Below, piece after piece: positions 1 to 7,492 of a DNA stretch of 33,166 nt (positions are counted from its first letter, which is position 1; every line of letters starts with the position of its first letter). Where the stretch lies: assembly GCA_036557185.1 (NCBI GenBank), contig DATBHZ010000060.1:1-33166 (forward strand), written 5' to 3'. The position numbers were made by a program, and so were the translations under genes. The notes under the pieces are model-generated. The model saw nothing but the letters and a program-made list of their open reading frames with translations. It searched no databases and was not told the DNA's origin. The stretch is from DATBHZ01 sp036557185. Lineage in GTDB: Bacteria; Actinomycetota; Acidimicrobiia; IMCC26256; JAENVU01.

Positions 1-811
1 GAAGGGCGACAGCGGCCGCTGTCGCGAGGCGGCCTGCCCGGTCGGCGACGGCGTCGCGGAGGTTGCCGTGCGTGATGATGTACCTGGCGCCGGCCAGGAT
101 CGCCTCGATCACGCCCTTCGCAGCGTCCTCGGGCGTCACAACGGCCGCCGCCAGGTCGGGGTTGCTCGTGATCATGACGTCGAAGTCGTCGTCCCGGCCT
201 ATGGGCCGCCGGAGATGTTCGGGCTGGGCGGTCTCGCTGGTCTCCAGGTGCCGGGAGAGCATGCCGGACGGGAAGACCACCGACACAGCGATCCCCTCGC
301 CCTCGAGCTCGACGCGCAGGGTCTCCGCGAGCCCCCACACTGCGAACTTGCTCGCCTGGTACGCACCCAGCCGGCTCGCCGGCGCGAGGACGGACGACGA
401 GGTCGTGAATGCCACGTGAGCCCGACCCGCCGCGCGAAGAAGTGGCAGGAACGCTCGGGCCACGCGCGCCGAGCCGATGACGTTGACGTCGAGCACCCAT
501 CGCCACTCGTCGTCGCTGAGTCGCTCGACGGGCCCGAAGAGTTGCACGCCGACGTTGGAAACGCAGAGATCGACGGCTTCGAATCGTTCGCCGATCGAGC
601 GCACCGCCTCGTCCACACTCGAACCATCCGCGACGTCAACGGATTGGCCGAGCGCCGTGACACCATAGGTGTTGCGGAGCGCGGCGGCTTCGTGCTCGGC
701 ACGGGCGCCATCGAGGTCGGCCAGGACGATGTCCATGCCGGCCATCGCGCAACGCTCGCCGAGCGCACGACCGAAGCCCGACGCTCCCCCGGTGATGACT
801 GCCGTGGTCAT
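1..811 (-). CDS. SDR family NAD(P)-dependent oxidoreductase, partial (3' end beyond window)
   Basis: Short-chain dehydrogenase/reductase; the 270 visible codons run open off the left edge, so the C-terminus is missing. The Rossmann nucleotide motif TGGASGFG is at residues 7-14, NVGV (in place of NNAG) at 86-89, catalytic serine in TTSSS near 138-140, and YQASK gives Tyr151 and Lys155. Substrate cannot be read from the sequence. The ATG start (809-811) overlaps the stop of the upstream NTF2-like gene in an ATGA, so the two are probably translationally coupled and may act on the same substrate. The classic SDR length is about 250-290 residues, so little is missing. Confidence 0.9.
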   Translation of the reverse strand, partial: MTTAVITGGASGFGRALGERCAMAGMDIVLADLDGARAEHEAAALRNTYGVTALGQSVDVADGSSVDEAVRSIGERFEAVDLCVSNVGVQLFGPVERLSDDEWRWVLDVNVIGSARVARAFLPLLRAAGRAHVAFTTSSSVLAPASRLGAYQASKFAVWGLAETLRVELEGEGIAVSVVFPSGMLSRHLETSETAQPEHLRRPIGRDDDFDVMITSNPDLAAAVVTPEDAAKGVIEAILAGARYIITHGNLRDAVADRAGRLATAAAVAL

Positions 812-1227
812 CGTTCCTGCCCAGCGGGCGGGACGAAATCCATCCGGAGTCGAGTCAAGGTCGACGAGGTGATCTTCCAGCCGTCACCGAGTCTCCGGTA
901 GGTGTCGTGATAGTGACCGTAGCCATGGAGCTCGGTGCCATCGGCGAACCGGAGCATGTCCTCCATGGCCCAGACACCACTGGCCTCGGTGGACGACGTG
1001 AGATGGATCTCCGGCGTGTGGCAATGGTGAACGGTGACGGCGTTTCCGATCGTGGAGACCAGGAACTCGATGAACTCGTCAGCTCCGGTCACGATCGCGC
1101 CACCTGAATCGGTCGTGTCGATGACCACGTCGTCCGCGAACAGTTGCCGGTAGCTGTCCCAGTCCTTGGTGTCCATGAACCGGCAGTAGCGCGCCTTTAT
1201 CTGCTTGATTGCTTCGAGATCGTCCAA
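808..1227 (-). CDS. NTF2-like / SnoaL-like domain protein
   Basis: 139-residue protein of the SnoaL/NTF2 cone fold, seen from the N-terminal helix pattern (LEAIKQIKARYCRFMDTKDW), the LFADDVVID strand, VHHCHTPEI in the middle and the C-terminal GDGWKITSSTLTRLR strand. Members are small isomerases, hydrolases or dehydratases, or non-catalytic ligand-binding proteins; the exact role is unknown. The best start is TTG at 1225-1227: no ATG or GTG lies between the upstream in-frame stop and the conserved helix, and an AGGG lies about 6 bases upstream. It is the first gene of a two-gene unit with the downstream SDR, sharing ATGA. Confidence 0.85.
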   Translation of the reverse strand: MDDLEAIKQIKARYCRFMDTKDWDSYRQLFADDVVIDTTDSGGAIVTGADEFIEFLVSTIGNAVTVHHCHTPEIHLTSSTEASGVWAMEDMLRFADGTELHGYGHYHDTYRRLGDGWKITSSTLTRLRMDFVPPAGQER

Positions 1228-1536
1228 GGTCGCCCTGTGGGTCAGCAGTCGAATGCGCGTTGCACGTCTTCGCCAACCTACTCAGTTCGTCGATGCCGGT
1301 GGTTCGGAGGTGACGACACTCAGTGCGTGCAGTTCGATCGCGGCAACCGCACCGGCCGCGACCGCCGACGGGTGCTCGCAGCGCAGCAACCTGCATGCAA
1401 CCGACACGATCGCGCCCATGACCGCCGCCATCGGCGCGACGATCCCCGCGGCAAACGGTCACGATGACGACGCAGCACAGTTGCGCGAGCCGCGCGACGA
1501 ACGGATCAGCGTGCCGGCGCGCCCAGCCTTTGAGGG
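1228..1536. other. Intergenic region, no convincing gene
   Basis: About 309 bases between the end of the SRPBCC gene and the TTG start of the NTF2-like gene. It should carry the promoter of the NTF2-like/SDR unit. The only frame worth noting is a minus-strand ATG frame at 1282-1431 coding 49 residues (MAAVMGAIVSVACRLL at the start, hydrophobic at first). It lacks a ribosome binding site and I do not recognise it. I see no clear terminator, repeat or RNA in the stretch. Confidence 0.5.
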
Positions 1537-2028
1537 CTACGCAGCGGCGAGGACCGCATCCATCTGCGACAGCACCATGCGCATGCCCTCCTCGACACCC
1601 GCCGCGAGCACCTGCTCCATGCCCGCCAGCGAGTCGAAGTGGGTGCGGATCGCCATCGCCGTACCGCCGCCGTCCCCTTCCTTGATCGTGATGACCATCG
1701 CCGTCATCGAGTTCCCGTCGTTCGGACGGCCGTCGTCGTCGACGTCGGCATCCCGCAGCTCGAGGTGGCGGGGCGGATCCGCAGCGATGACCTCCCACGT
1801 GCTGTCGTGGCGCTCGCCCTCGGGCCCGGTCATGAAGAAGGTGACCCGCCCGCCGGTGCGCAGATCGTGGTCGACCACGGTCGCCGGGTAGCCCGGGGGT
1901 CCCCACCACCGCTCGAACTGGCGGGGGTCGGACCACAGCTGCCACGCCCGCTCGACGGTGGCATCGAGGTCCGCCGTGATCGTCATGGTCAGGGCCTTCG
2001 GGTCTTTCTCGACGTTGGTCACGCTCAT
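1537..2028 (-). CDS. SRPBCC (AHSA1-type) domain protein
   Basis: 163-residue START/Bet v1-like protein of the AHSA1 branch. Diagnostic segments are the N-terminal ITADLDATVERAWQLWSDP, the FERWWGPPGYP motif, the DLRTGGRVTFFMTGPEG turn, and the C-terminal long helix AGVEEGMRMVLSQMDAVL. The fold forms a hydrophobic ligand cavity; the ligand is not known. Its ATG overlaps the stop of the ArsR gene by four bases (ATGA), the common ArsR-SRPBCC arrangement in actinobacteria, so expression is expected to be controlled by that repressor. It ends the unit; about 309 bases without a gene follow. Confidence 0.9.
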   Translation of the reverse strand: MSVTNVEKDPKALTMTITADLDATVERAWQLWSDPRQFERWWGPPGYPATVVDHDLRTGGRVTFFMTGPEGERHDSTWEVIAADPPRHLELRDADVDDDGRPNDGNSMTAMVITIKEGDGGGTAMAIRTHFDSLAGMEQVLAAGVEEGMRMVLSQMDAVLAAA

Positions 2029-2381
2029 CGCTTGCCTCCAGTGGTCCGCTTCGGGGTTGCCAGGATGTCGTCGATCCGGTCGACCCGCGCCCGCCACAGC
2101 TTCTCGATGCCGTCCAGGAGCACCCGGGCCCGGTGGACGGCGTCGACGTCGGTGCGCACGAGCTGCTCGCGGCCCCGCCGCTCCTTGGTGACGAGCCCAG
2201 CCGTCTCGAGCACGGCGACGTGCTTCTGTACGGCGGCGAAGCTCATCGGGTAGCGCTTCGCCAATGCCGACACGCTGTAGCTGCCCTCGACGGCGAGGGC
2301 GACGATGTCGCGCCGAGTGCTGTCGGCCAGGGCGTGGAAGATGCGGTCGACGTCGGTGTCGGTGACCTGAACTACAACCAT
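2025..2381 (-). CDS. ArsR-family winged-helix repressor
   Basis: 118-residue ArsR-type regulator. The wHTH is visible as IFHALADSTRRDIVALA, then SVSALAKRYPMSFAAVQKHVAVLETAGLVTKERRGREQ (recognition helix around AAVQKHVAVL). No cysteine metal site is present, consistent with the non-metal SdpR-like branch that accompanies SRPBCC proteins. The ATG at 2379-2381 is chosen because family members begin just before this point; it lies inside an 18-base palindrome, so the gene probably represses itself and its SRPBCC partner. No Shine-Dalgarno sequence precedes it. The frame stays open further upstream, but that stretch has no family similarity. Confidence 0.9.
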   Translation of the reverse strand: MVVVQVTDTDVDRIFHALADSTRRDIVALAVEGSYSVSALAKRYPMSFAAVQKHVAVLETAGLVTKERRGREQLVRTDVDAVHRARVLLDGIEKLWRARVDRIDDILATPKRTTGGKR

Positions 2382-2390
2382 CTGGTTGTA
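2373..2390. promoter_or_regulatory. Palindromic operator of the ArsR/SRPBCC unit
   Basis: Perfect inverted repeat TACAACCA-TC-TGGTTGTA with 8-base arms. The ArsR start codon is inside it, so bound repressor would cover the start of the gene. It also lies about 95 bases upstream of the divergent PhoU-DUF47 gene. Assignment as the ArsR binding site is inferred from symmetry and position. Confidence 0.65.
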
Positions 2391-2471
2391 TGTTTGCACA
2401 GACCGACGGCAGACGCAAGAGCCGGGTGCGACAACACGTGCCACCGGCACGGTTCGCGTTCGGCCGGGCGG

Positions 2472-2477
2472 TAGCTT
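2472..2477 (+). promoter_or_regulatory. Candidate -10 element for PhoU-DUF47 (leaderless)
   Basis: TAGCTT fits the actinobacterial TANNNT -10 pattern and ends 7 bases before the ATG at 2485, the spacing expected for a leaderless transcript. I found no convincing -35 hexamer. It supports the chosen start but is weak alone. Confidence 0.3.
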
Positions 2478-2484
2478 GAGCGAG

Positions 2485-3834
2485 ATGGCCGCCGGGGAAC
2501 GGGAAAGTGAACAGTTCCGGCTGGCGATTGACGACGCGGTGCTCATCCTTTACGCGCTCGTGGCCGAGAGCGTCGGCTGGGCGACCATGGCCTTGCTCGA
2601 GCAGGACGTCGATCGTGCCAACCATGTCATTGGCGACGACCAAGAGGTGGATGAGCGCTGCGAGCGCCTCACCGCAACGGTCAAGGAGCGCCTCTCGGCC
2701 ACGAACCTGAGCCCGGACGAGCTCGAGTACCTCGTCGCGGTCCTGCAGGTCATCCCGGAGCTCGAACGCAGCGCTGACCTCGCCGAGCACATCGCGCAAC
2801 GGGCCATCACCCAGGTCGGCGGACAGATCACTCCTCGAAGCCGGGGGCTGATTCAATCCATGAGCGACATCGCCGTCGAGATGTGGCGCGTCTCGGGCAC
2901 GGCGTACCGGCAGCGATCCCGCGACGCGAGCTTCCAGCTCAGCGACGCCGACAACGAGCTGGACGACCTCGCCACCCATCTGGTCAACGAAGGGACCACG
3001 CCGGGCACCGAGCCCCAGGTTGCAGTCGACCTCGCGCTCATTGCTCGCTACTACGAGCGGCTGGGCGATCACGCTGTCAACCTCGCACGACGCGTCGACA
3101 CCATGGCTGCACCCCGCCGTCTCGTGCCGCCGGTGGATCTCAACCGACGCCGAGACGAGATGCCCTCGACGCCCGAGCCGAAACCCCGCGGGCTCCGGAG
3201 GCTGTTTCGGCCGCTCAGCCGGATGCGGCTCTCACCCACCGACGACGGATTCTTCGACCTCTTCCGCGAGGCCGGCGACAACGCACGCGAATGCGCCCTC
3301 GCCGTGAACAAGCTCGCGACGTCGTCCGACCTGATCGACGAGCACTTCGAGGAGGTCCGAAGCTTCGAACGATCCGGTGACGAGCTGACCGTGGATCTGC
3401 TGCGCCGTCTCGACGCGAGCTTCGTCACCCCCTTCGACCGCGAGGACATCCATGCGCTGGCCGAGGAGCTCGACGACGTCGTCGACCAGATGTTCGCGGC
3501 CGCCTCGTTGCTGCAGCTGTCCAATGGCGACCAGCGCCCGCCGGAGCTCGCCGAGCTCGCGGACGTGCTCGTCGCGATGACCGAAGAGATGGTGGAGCTG
3601 CTCGACTGCCTGCAAACGAAGAAGGGCGCGAGGTTCCGCCTGGAGCGCATCGAGCACCTCGAGCGCCAAGGCGACGCGATCTTCCAGCGCGGTCTGGCGC
3701 GCCTGTTCAGTGGTCAGTACGAGGCGCTCGAGGTGATCAAGTGGAAGGACACGGTCCAGTCGCTCGAGAGCGCCATCAACGCGATCGAGGACGTGTCGGA
3801 CGTCGTCGAGTCGATTCTCGTCAAGGAATCTTGA
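2485..3834 (+). CDS. PhoU domain-DUF47 (Pit accessory) fusion protein
   Basis: 449 residues joining two PhoU-type helical bundles. Residues about 8-205 look like classical PhoU (FRLAIDDAVLILYALV, VIGDDQEVDERCERL, VLQVIPELERSADLAEHIAQRA, RYYERLGDHAVNLARRV). A basic, proline-rich linker (about 210-250) leads to a DUF47/PhoU_div domain at 256-449 (FFDLFREAGDNARECA, FERSGDELT, FVTPFDREDIHALAEELDDVVDQM, EVIKWKDTVQSLE). PhoU proteins restrain phosphate uptake or signalling and DUF47 proteins partner with Pit transporters; the convergent Pit gene 10 bases away fits this. Start at 2485 is preferred; the frame is open to 2386 but that stretch looks non-coding. Cytoplasmic. Confidence 0.85.
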   Translation: MAAGERESEQFRLAIDDAVLILYALVAESVGWATMALLEQDVDRANHVIGDDQEVDERCERLTATVKERLSATNLSPDELEYLVAVLQVIPELERSADLAEHIAQRAITQVGGQITPRSRGLIQSMSDIAVEMWRVSGTAYRQRSRDASFQLSDADNELDDLATHLVNEGTTPGTEPQVAVDLALIARYYERLGDHAVNLARRVDTMAAPRRLVPPVDLNRRRDEMPSTPEPKPRGLRRLFRPLSRMRLSPTDDGFFDLFREAGDNARECALAVNKLATSSDLIDEHFEEVRSFERSGDELTVDLLRRLDASFVTPFDREDIHALAEELDDVVDQMFAAASLLQLSNGDQRPPELAELADVLVAMTEEMVELLDCLQTKKGARFRLERIEHLERQGDAIFQRGLARLFSGQYEALEVIKWKDTVQSLESAINAIEDVSDVVESILVKES

Positions 3835-3844
3835 CTGGAGAGCC

Positions 3845-4840
3845 CTAACCGACGATCGCGTGCGCGGCGTAGTACGTCACGAACGCCGTGATCGCCGCCC
3901 CCGGAATGGTCAGCAGCCACGCGAACGCCACTTGCTTGGCGACACTCCAGCGGACCGCTGACAGACGGCGGGTCGCGCCGACCCCCATGATCGAGCTCGT
4001 CATGACGTGGGTGGACGAGACCGGCACCTTGTACGCGTACGCCGAGATGAGGAGCACCGACGACGCCGCGGACTGCGAGGCGAACGCCTTCGGTGGATCC
4101 AGCGCCGTGATGCGACTTCCGAGCGTCCGGATCACGCGCCAGCCCCCTGCCAGTGTCCCCAGGCCCATTGCGCTCGCAGCGGCGACGATGACCCAGATCG
4201 GCACGTCGAAGCCGGACAGGTGCCCGGTCGTCACGAGCGCCAGGGTGATGATGCCCATCGTCTTCTGAGCGTCTTGTGTGCCATGGCTGAACGCCATCGC
4301 GGCCGTCGAGCCGATCTGTGCGTGACGGAAACCGCTGTTGACCTTCGCCGGACGGTTGCGTCGGAACAGCCAGAGGATCGCGATCATCAGCAGATAGCCC
4401 AGGCCCAGCCCGATCACCGGGGAGAGGAGCATCGGGACGACGACCTTGTCGACGAGACCCTGCCACTGGACCGTCGTCGCGGACGCGAGGCCCGCACCGA
4501 CGAGCCCGCCGATCAACGCATGCGTCGATGACGACGGCAGGCCGAAGCGCCAGGTGATGAGGTTCCAGACGATGGCGCCGATGAGGGCGGCGAAGACGAC
4601 GACGAGGCCGTGAGTTCCGGACGGCGTCTCGATGATGCCCTCACCGACGGTGATCGCGACGCCCGTGGAGACCAACGCGCCGACCACGTTGAGCACCGCA
4701 GCCATGCTCAGCGCGGTCATGGGGGACAGTGCGCGGGTGGTGATCGACACCGCGACCGCGTTGGCGGCGTCGTGGAATCCGTTGGTGAAGTCGAACCCCA
4801 ACGCGACCACGATGAGGAAGACCAGGCCGAAGGTACGCAT
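3845..4840 (-). CDS. Low-affinity inorganic phosphate transporter, Pit family
   Basis: 331-residue polytopic membrane protein of the PiT family, which imports phosphate (often as a metal-phosphate complex) with a cation. Both inverted-repeat signature motifs are present: GFDFTNGFHDAANAVA near residues 15-30 and MAFSHGTQDAQKTMGII in the second half, plus the paired PSSSTHALIGG and PVSSTHV segments. About ten hydrophobic segments are visible. It converges on the PhoU-DUF47 gene with only 10 bases between stops; usually the DUF47 gene is co-directional with pit, so this layout is unusual. Upstream (4853-4893) are two inverted repeats. Confidence 0.95.
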   Translation of the reverse strand: MRTFGLVFLIVVALGFDFTNGFHDAANAVAVSITTRALSPMTALSMAAVLNVVGALVSTGVAITVGEGIIETPSGTHGLVVVFAALIGAIVWNLITWRFGLPSSSTHALIGGLVGAGLASATTVQWQGLVDKVVVPMLLSPVIGLGLGYLLMIAILWLFRRNRPAKVNSGFRHAQIGSTAAMAFSHGTQDAQKTMGIITLALVTTGHLSGFDVPIWVIVAAASAMGLGTLAGGWRVIRTLGSRITALDPPKAFASQSAASSVLLISAYAYKVPVSSTHVMTSSIMGVGATRRLSAVRWSVAKQVAFAWLLTIPGAAITAFVTYYAAHAIVG

Positions 4841-4852
4841 CAGTGAGATCCG

Positions 4853-4893
4853 GACCAGCGACTGGTCGGGACCTTGACCCTACCTGCCGGGTC
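4853..4893. promoter_or_regulatory. Inverted repeats upstream of the Pit gene
   Basis: GACCAG-CGA-CTGGTC (4853-4867) lies 12 bases before the Pit ATG, and GACCC-N8-GGGTC (4876-4893) is adjacent. They sit in the 72-base gap between the LpqC-like gene end and the Pit start, so they could be an operator, a 5' leader hairpin, or the end signal of the upstream gene. No poly-T follows. No PhoB/PhoP-type box was recognised. Confidence 0.3.
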
Positions 4894-4912
4894 AGAAACG
4901 AGCATGATGCGT

Positions 4913-5914
4913 TCAGGAGTGTTGCGAGAAGAAGAAGTGGAACATCAGCGCCGTCGCGTCGATCTCCATCGTGGTTGGGCCGAACGTCTTCTCGAACCCG
5001 GGCACCGGATGGCCGGGCCACGTGTGTCCACCGCCCTCGATGGTGTACAAGACCGTCTCGGCCTTGCAGTGCCGCCAGGTTCGCACCCGCACCTCCCGCC
5101 CGATGCGCCGATCGACGGGCTTCGGATCACAGCCGTTGTGCGCTGCCCAAGCTCGCATCGCCGCCTCGACGCCGTGGTGCACGGGCAAGCCGGCGGGTGG
5201 CGTGCCCTTCCAGAGGTTCTGCGTGGCGATCGTCTCCGAGTCGAGACCACCGCCGTCGTACTTCACGAAGGGATCAGCCGTGCCGTGGAATGCCATGACG
5301 GGCACTGGGAGACCGTGGCAGCTGTTATAGAACTCCGCGCCGGCGACGGGCGCGACGGCGGTGATGCGATTCGACAGCTGACACGCCAGGAGTGACGACA
5401 TCTGCGCGCCGTTCGACTGGCCGGTCGAGTAGACGCGTGATCGGTCGACGCACAGGTTCCGCTCGAGCGAGTCGAGGAGGTCGCTGATGAAACGAACGTC
5501 GTGGTTGGGGGTGACCGGTGCCGCCAACCAATAGGGCGTCGAGCCGTTGAGCAGCCCGGACGGTGCGACGCCGATGAACGCGTAGCGCTGGGCAATGTCC
5601 CCGAAGCCCGCGATCACGGGCGCTGCTGCGTAGCTGACGGTCAGCGCGTGCAGCGCGAAGACGATCGGCAGAGGAGTCCGGCCGGAATAGTTGGACGGCA
5701 GGGTCAGCTGATACGTCCGGTTCACGCCACCCGAGCGCAGTGTGCGTACCGAGACGCCGGGCTCGGCTGGCGCGCGGGCGCATCCCGACGACGGGTCCGC
5801 TGCTGCAGACCTCTTGGTGCCTGCATGCGACGAGCGGCTCGATGACGAGCACGACGCAACCAGCAAGAGCACGGCGACGACTGCCAGTGCTCGGCACCCG
5901 GCCGCGCGCGTCAT
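4913..5914 (-). CDS. LpqC-like / PHB-depolymerase-family esterase lipoprotein
   Basis: 333-residue alpha/beta hydrolase of the polyhydroxybutyrate depolymerase/LpqC group. A lipoprotein signal is visible (hydrophobic 8-20, lipobox VASC with Cys22), so it is exported and lipid-anchored. The triad is readable: Ser167 in STGQSNGAQM, Asp214 in HGTADPFVKYDG, His297 in GGGHTWPG. Such enzymes cleave polyesters, feruloyl esters or similar esters outside the membrane; the substrate here is unknown. The ATG overlaps the stop of the upstream quinoprotein-like gene in ATGA, implying co-translation. The true start follows directly after that stop. Confidence 0.88.
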   Translation of the reverse strand: MTRAAGCRALAVVAVLLLVASCSSSSRSSHAGTKRSAAADPSSGCARAPAEPGVSVRTLRSGGVNRTYQLTLPSNYSGRTPLPIVFALHALTVSYAAAPVIAGFGDIAQRYAFIGVAPSGLLNGSTPYWLAAPVTPNHDVRFISDLLDSLERNLCVDRSRVYSTGQSNGAQMSSLLACQLSNRITAVAPVAGAEFYNSCHGLPVPVMAFHGTADPFVKYDGGGLDSETIATQNLWKGTPPAGLPVHHGVEAAMRAWAAHNGCDPKPVDRRIGREVRVRTWRHCKAETVLYTIEGGGHTWPGHPVPGFEKTFGPTTMEIDATALMFHFFFSQHS

Positions 5915-7329
5915 CGCCGTACGTCGAACGCCAGCAGGCCGCCGCTGCCCCCGCCCTGGAACAGGACGAAGCCGTAGCCCCAGTAGAGGCGGCCGTCGAC
6001 GATCGAGGCGCCGCCGCCCACCATGCTCGGCGCCTGGTACGACCAGAGCCTTGCGCCCGTGCGCGTGTCGAGCGCGACGTAGGTGCCGGCCGTGTTGCCG
6101 ACGAAGGCAACGCCGGGTACGGCGCTGACCGGGCCGAAGATCTTCTGCGGCAGTGGCTTGGCCTGCCACACGATCCGGCCGGTCGCAGGGTCGAGCGCGT
6201 ACACACGGGCGACGGTGTTCGGTGCCGTGAGCGTGGGCCCGCCGTTGTTCGACGTGACGATCAGCTTGTCGTCGACGAAGGCTCCCGACCCGAGCGCTCC
6301 GCCGAAGACGTCACCTTGGGAGAGGTCCGCCTGCCACACGATCCGGCCGGTGTCGCGATCGAGGGCGTGGTACTCGCCCGCCTTGTCCCCGGCGCCCACG
6401 AGGTCTCGGCCGTTCACCGTCCACATGTTCGGCGACGCCCCGACGTCGGTGTCATTGCTCTCCGGGTGACCGGCGCTGAACACGTCACTCTTGCGGAACT
6501 GGCGCGACCACCTCAGCTTGCCGGTCCGGTAGTCGATCGCGAGGATCGAGTCCGCGAGCGGTCCGGTCGGCTCGGAGTAGGCATTGCCGCTCCCGATGTA
6601 GAGCAGCTTGCGCTTCGTGTCCACTGCAGGAGTCGACCAGAGTCCGACTCCAGGTCCGTCCTGCGCGTTGTCCTTGGTCGTGTAGAACCGCCACAGCTCC
6701 TTGCCGGTGCGCGTGTCGTACCCGCCGATCGAGCCGCGGAACGTATAGACCTTCTTGGCGACGGGCTCCTCGTTGCTGGCGGTCGCTTGCAGGACGGTAT
6801 GACCCACGACCACCGGCGACGCGTCGATACCGGCGGCCGGATTGTCGTTGGTCGTGACCTTCCATTCGAGCTTGCCGGTCGCGCGGTCCAGGCGTGCGAG
6901 CGTCGCACCGCTCGCGACGAACACGCCGTCGCCGCTGACCGCGGGCGAGGCGATGAAGGTTCCCCCGCCCGGTGTCGCCCAGATCTGCGAGCCGGTCTTC
7001 GCGTTGACCGCGTGCACGGTGCCGGCCCAGTCGCCGTAGTACACGACGCCGTGAGCCACGACCGGCGTCCCGGTCACGCCGATGGGTTCGTGAGAGGACC
7101 ACGCGACCCGAAGGCTCGCGACCGTCTTCGCAGAGATGCTCTTCTCGCTCGGCGCGAGACGGGTGTTCGCCAGGTCGTGGCCGTAGACGGTCCAATCCGT
7201 GCTGTGTGGCGAGCTTCCGCCGGAGCTACAGGCGGCGAGCACACCCGGGAGCGCTGCGCACAGGGCGGCCGACAGCGCGACGAATGCACGACGGTTGCCG
7301 GCGAGTGCTCGGCCGCGCCCCGGGGACAT
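5911..7329 (-). CDS. PQQ-type beta-propeller (quinoprotein-like) lipoprotein
   Basis: 472-residue exported protein: signal peptide with a clean lipobox LAAC (Cys34), then a PQQ-repeat beta-propeller. The entry motif DWTVYGHDLANTRLAP is typical of quinoprotein dehydrogenase-like proteins, followed by recurrent repeats with GTVHAVNAKTGSQIW, ATLARLDRATGKLEW, GGYDTRTGKELWRF, ILAIDYRTGKLRW, YHALDRDTGRIVWQA, YALDPATGRIVWQA and VALDTRTGARLW. Whether it binds PQQ or is a structural propeller (BamB-like) is not settled; no cytochrome c motif is present. ATG 7327-7329 is chosen because it places the signal peptide at the N-terminus; a GTG lies one codon upstream. It is first in the unit with the LpqC-like esterase. 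Confidence 0.85.
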   Translation of the reverse strand: MSPGRGRALAGNRRAFVALSAALCAALPGVLAACSSGGSSPHSTDWTVYGHDLANTRLAPSEKSISAKTVASLRVAWSSHEPIGVTGTPVVAHGVVYYGDWAGTVHAVNAKTGSQIWATPGGGTFIASPAVSGDGVFVASGATLARLDRATGKLEWKVTTNDNPAAGIDASPVVVGHTVLQATASNEEPVAKKVYTFRGSIGGYDTRTGKELWRFYTTKDNAQDGPGVGLWSTPAVDTKRKLLYIGSGNAYSEPTGPLADSILAIDYRTGKLRWSRQFRKSDVFSAGHPESNDTDVGASPNMWTVNGRDLVGAGDKAGEYHALDRDTGRIVWQADLSQGDVFGGALGSGAFVDDKLIVTSNNGGPTLTAPNTVARVYALDPATGRIVWQAKPLPQKIFGPVSAVPGVAFVGNTAGTYVALDTRTGARLWSYQAPSMVGGGASIVDGRLYWGYGFVLFQGGGSGGLLAFDVRR

Positions 7330-7459
7330 CACGGGAATCTCAGCACGTGGAGCCCGTCGCTGCCCGCGGTTGCGAGTTGATCGTCTCCGGACGAAGGTTT
7401 TGTTAGGTGTCTGTGAGGACACGTGACTTGTGTAGACGTCGGCGGTTGGTCGGCAATAC

Positions 7460-7487
7460 CCTCCCCTCGACTCAGGGTCGGGGGAGG
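7460..7487 (+). promoter_or_regulatory. 5' leader hairpin that pairs with the ribosome binding site
   Basis: CCTCCCC (7460-7466) is complementary to GGGGAGG (7481-7487), with a 14-base loop. GGGGAGG is also the strong Shine-Dalgarno sequence for the gene starting at 7493 (5-base spacer), so the stem would hide the ribosome binding site. The pairing is seen in the sequence; a regulatory role is inference. Confidence 0.45.
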
Positions 7488-7492
7488 CACCA

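Noticed and set aside
1282..1431. 49-residue hydrophobic minus-strand frame in the 1228-1536 gap
   Set aside because: No ribosome binding site, no family, and short frames of this kind are frequent here; recorded only in the intergenic entry.
2029..3072. Long minus-strand extension upstream of the SRPBCC frame
   Set aside because: It crosses the ArsR and PhoU-DUF47 genes in another frame and has no similarity; the real start is the ATG overlapping the ArsR stop.
4841..4912. Pho box upstream of the Pit gene
   Set aside because: No direct repeats of the PhoB/PhoP type at the right spacing; only inverted repeats are seen.
5740..7380. 546-codon open frame antisense to the quinoprotein-like gene
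   Set aside because: Composition is that of a shadow frame and no family is recognised; the minus strand has signal peptides, a catalytic triad and propeller repeats.
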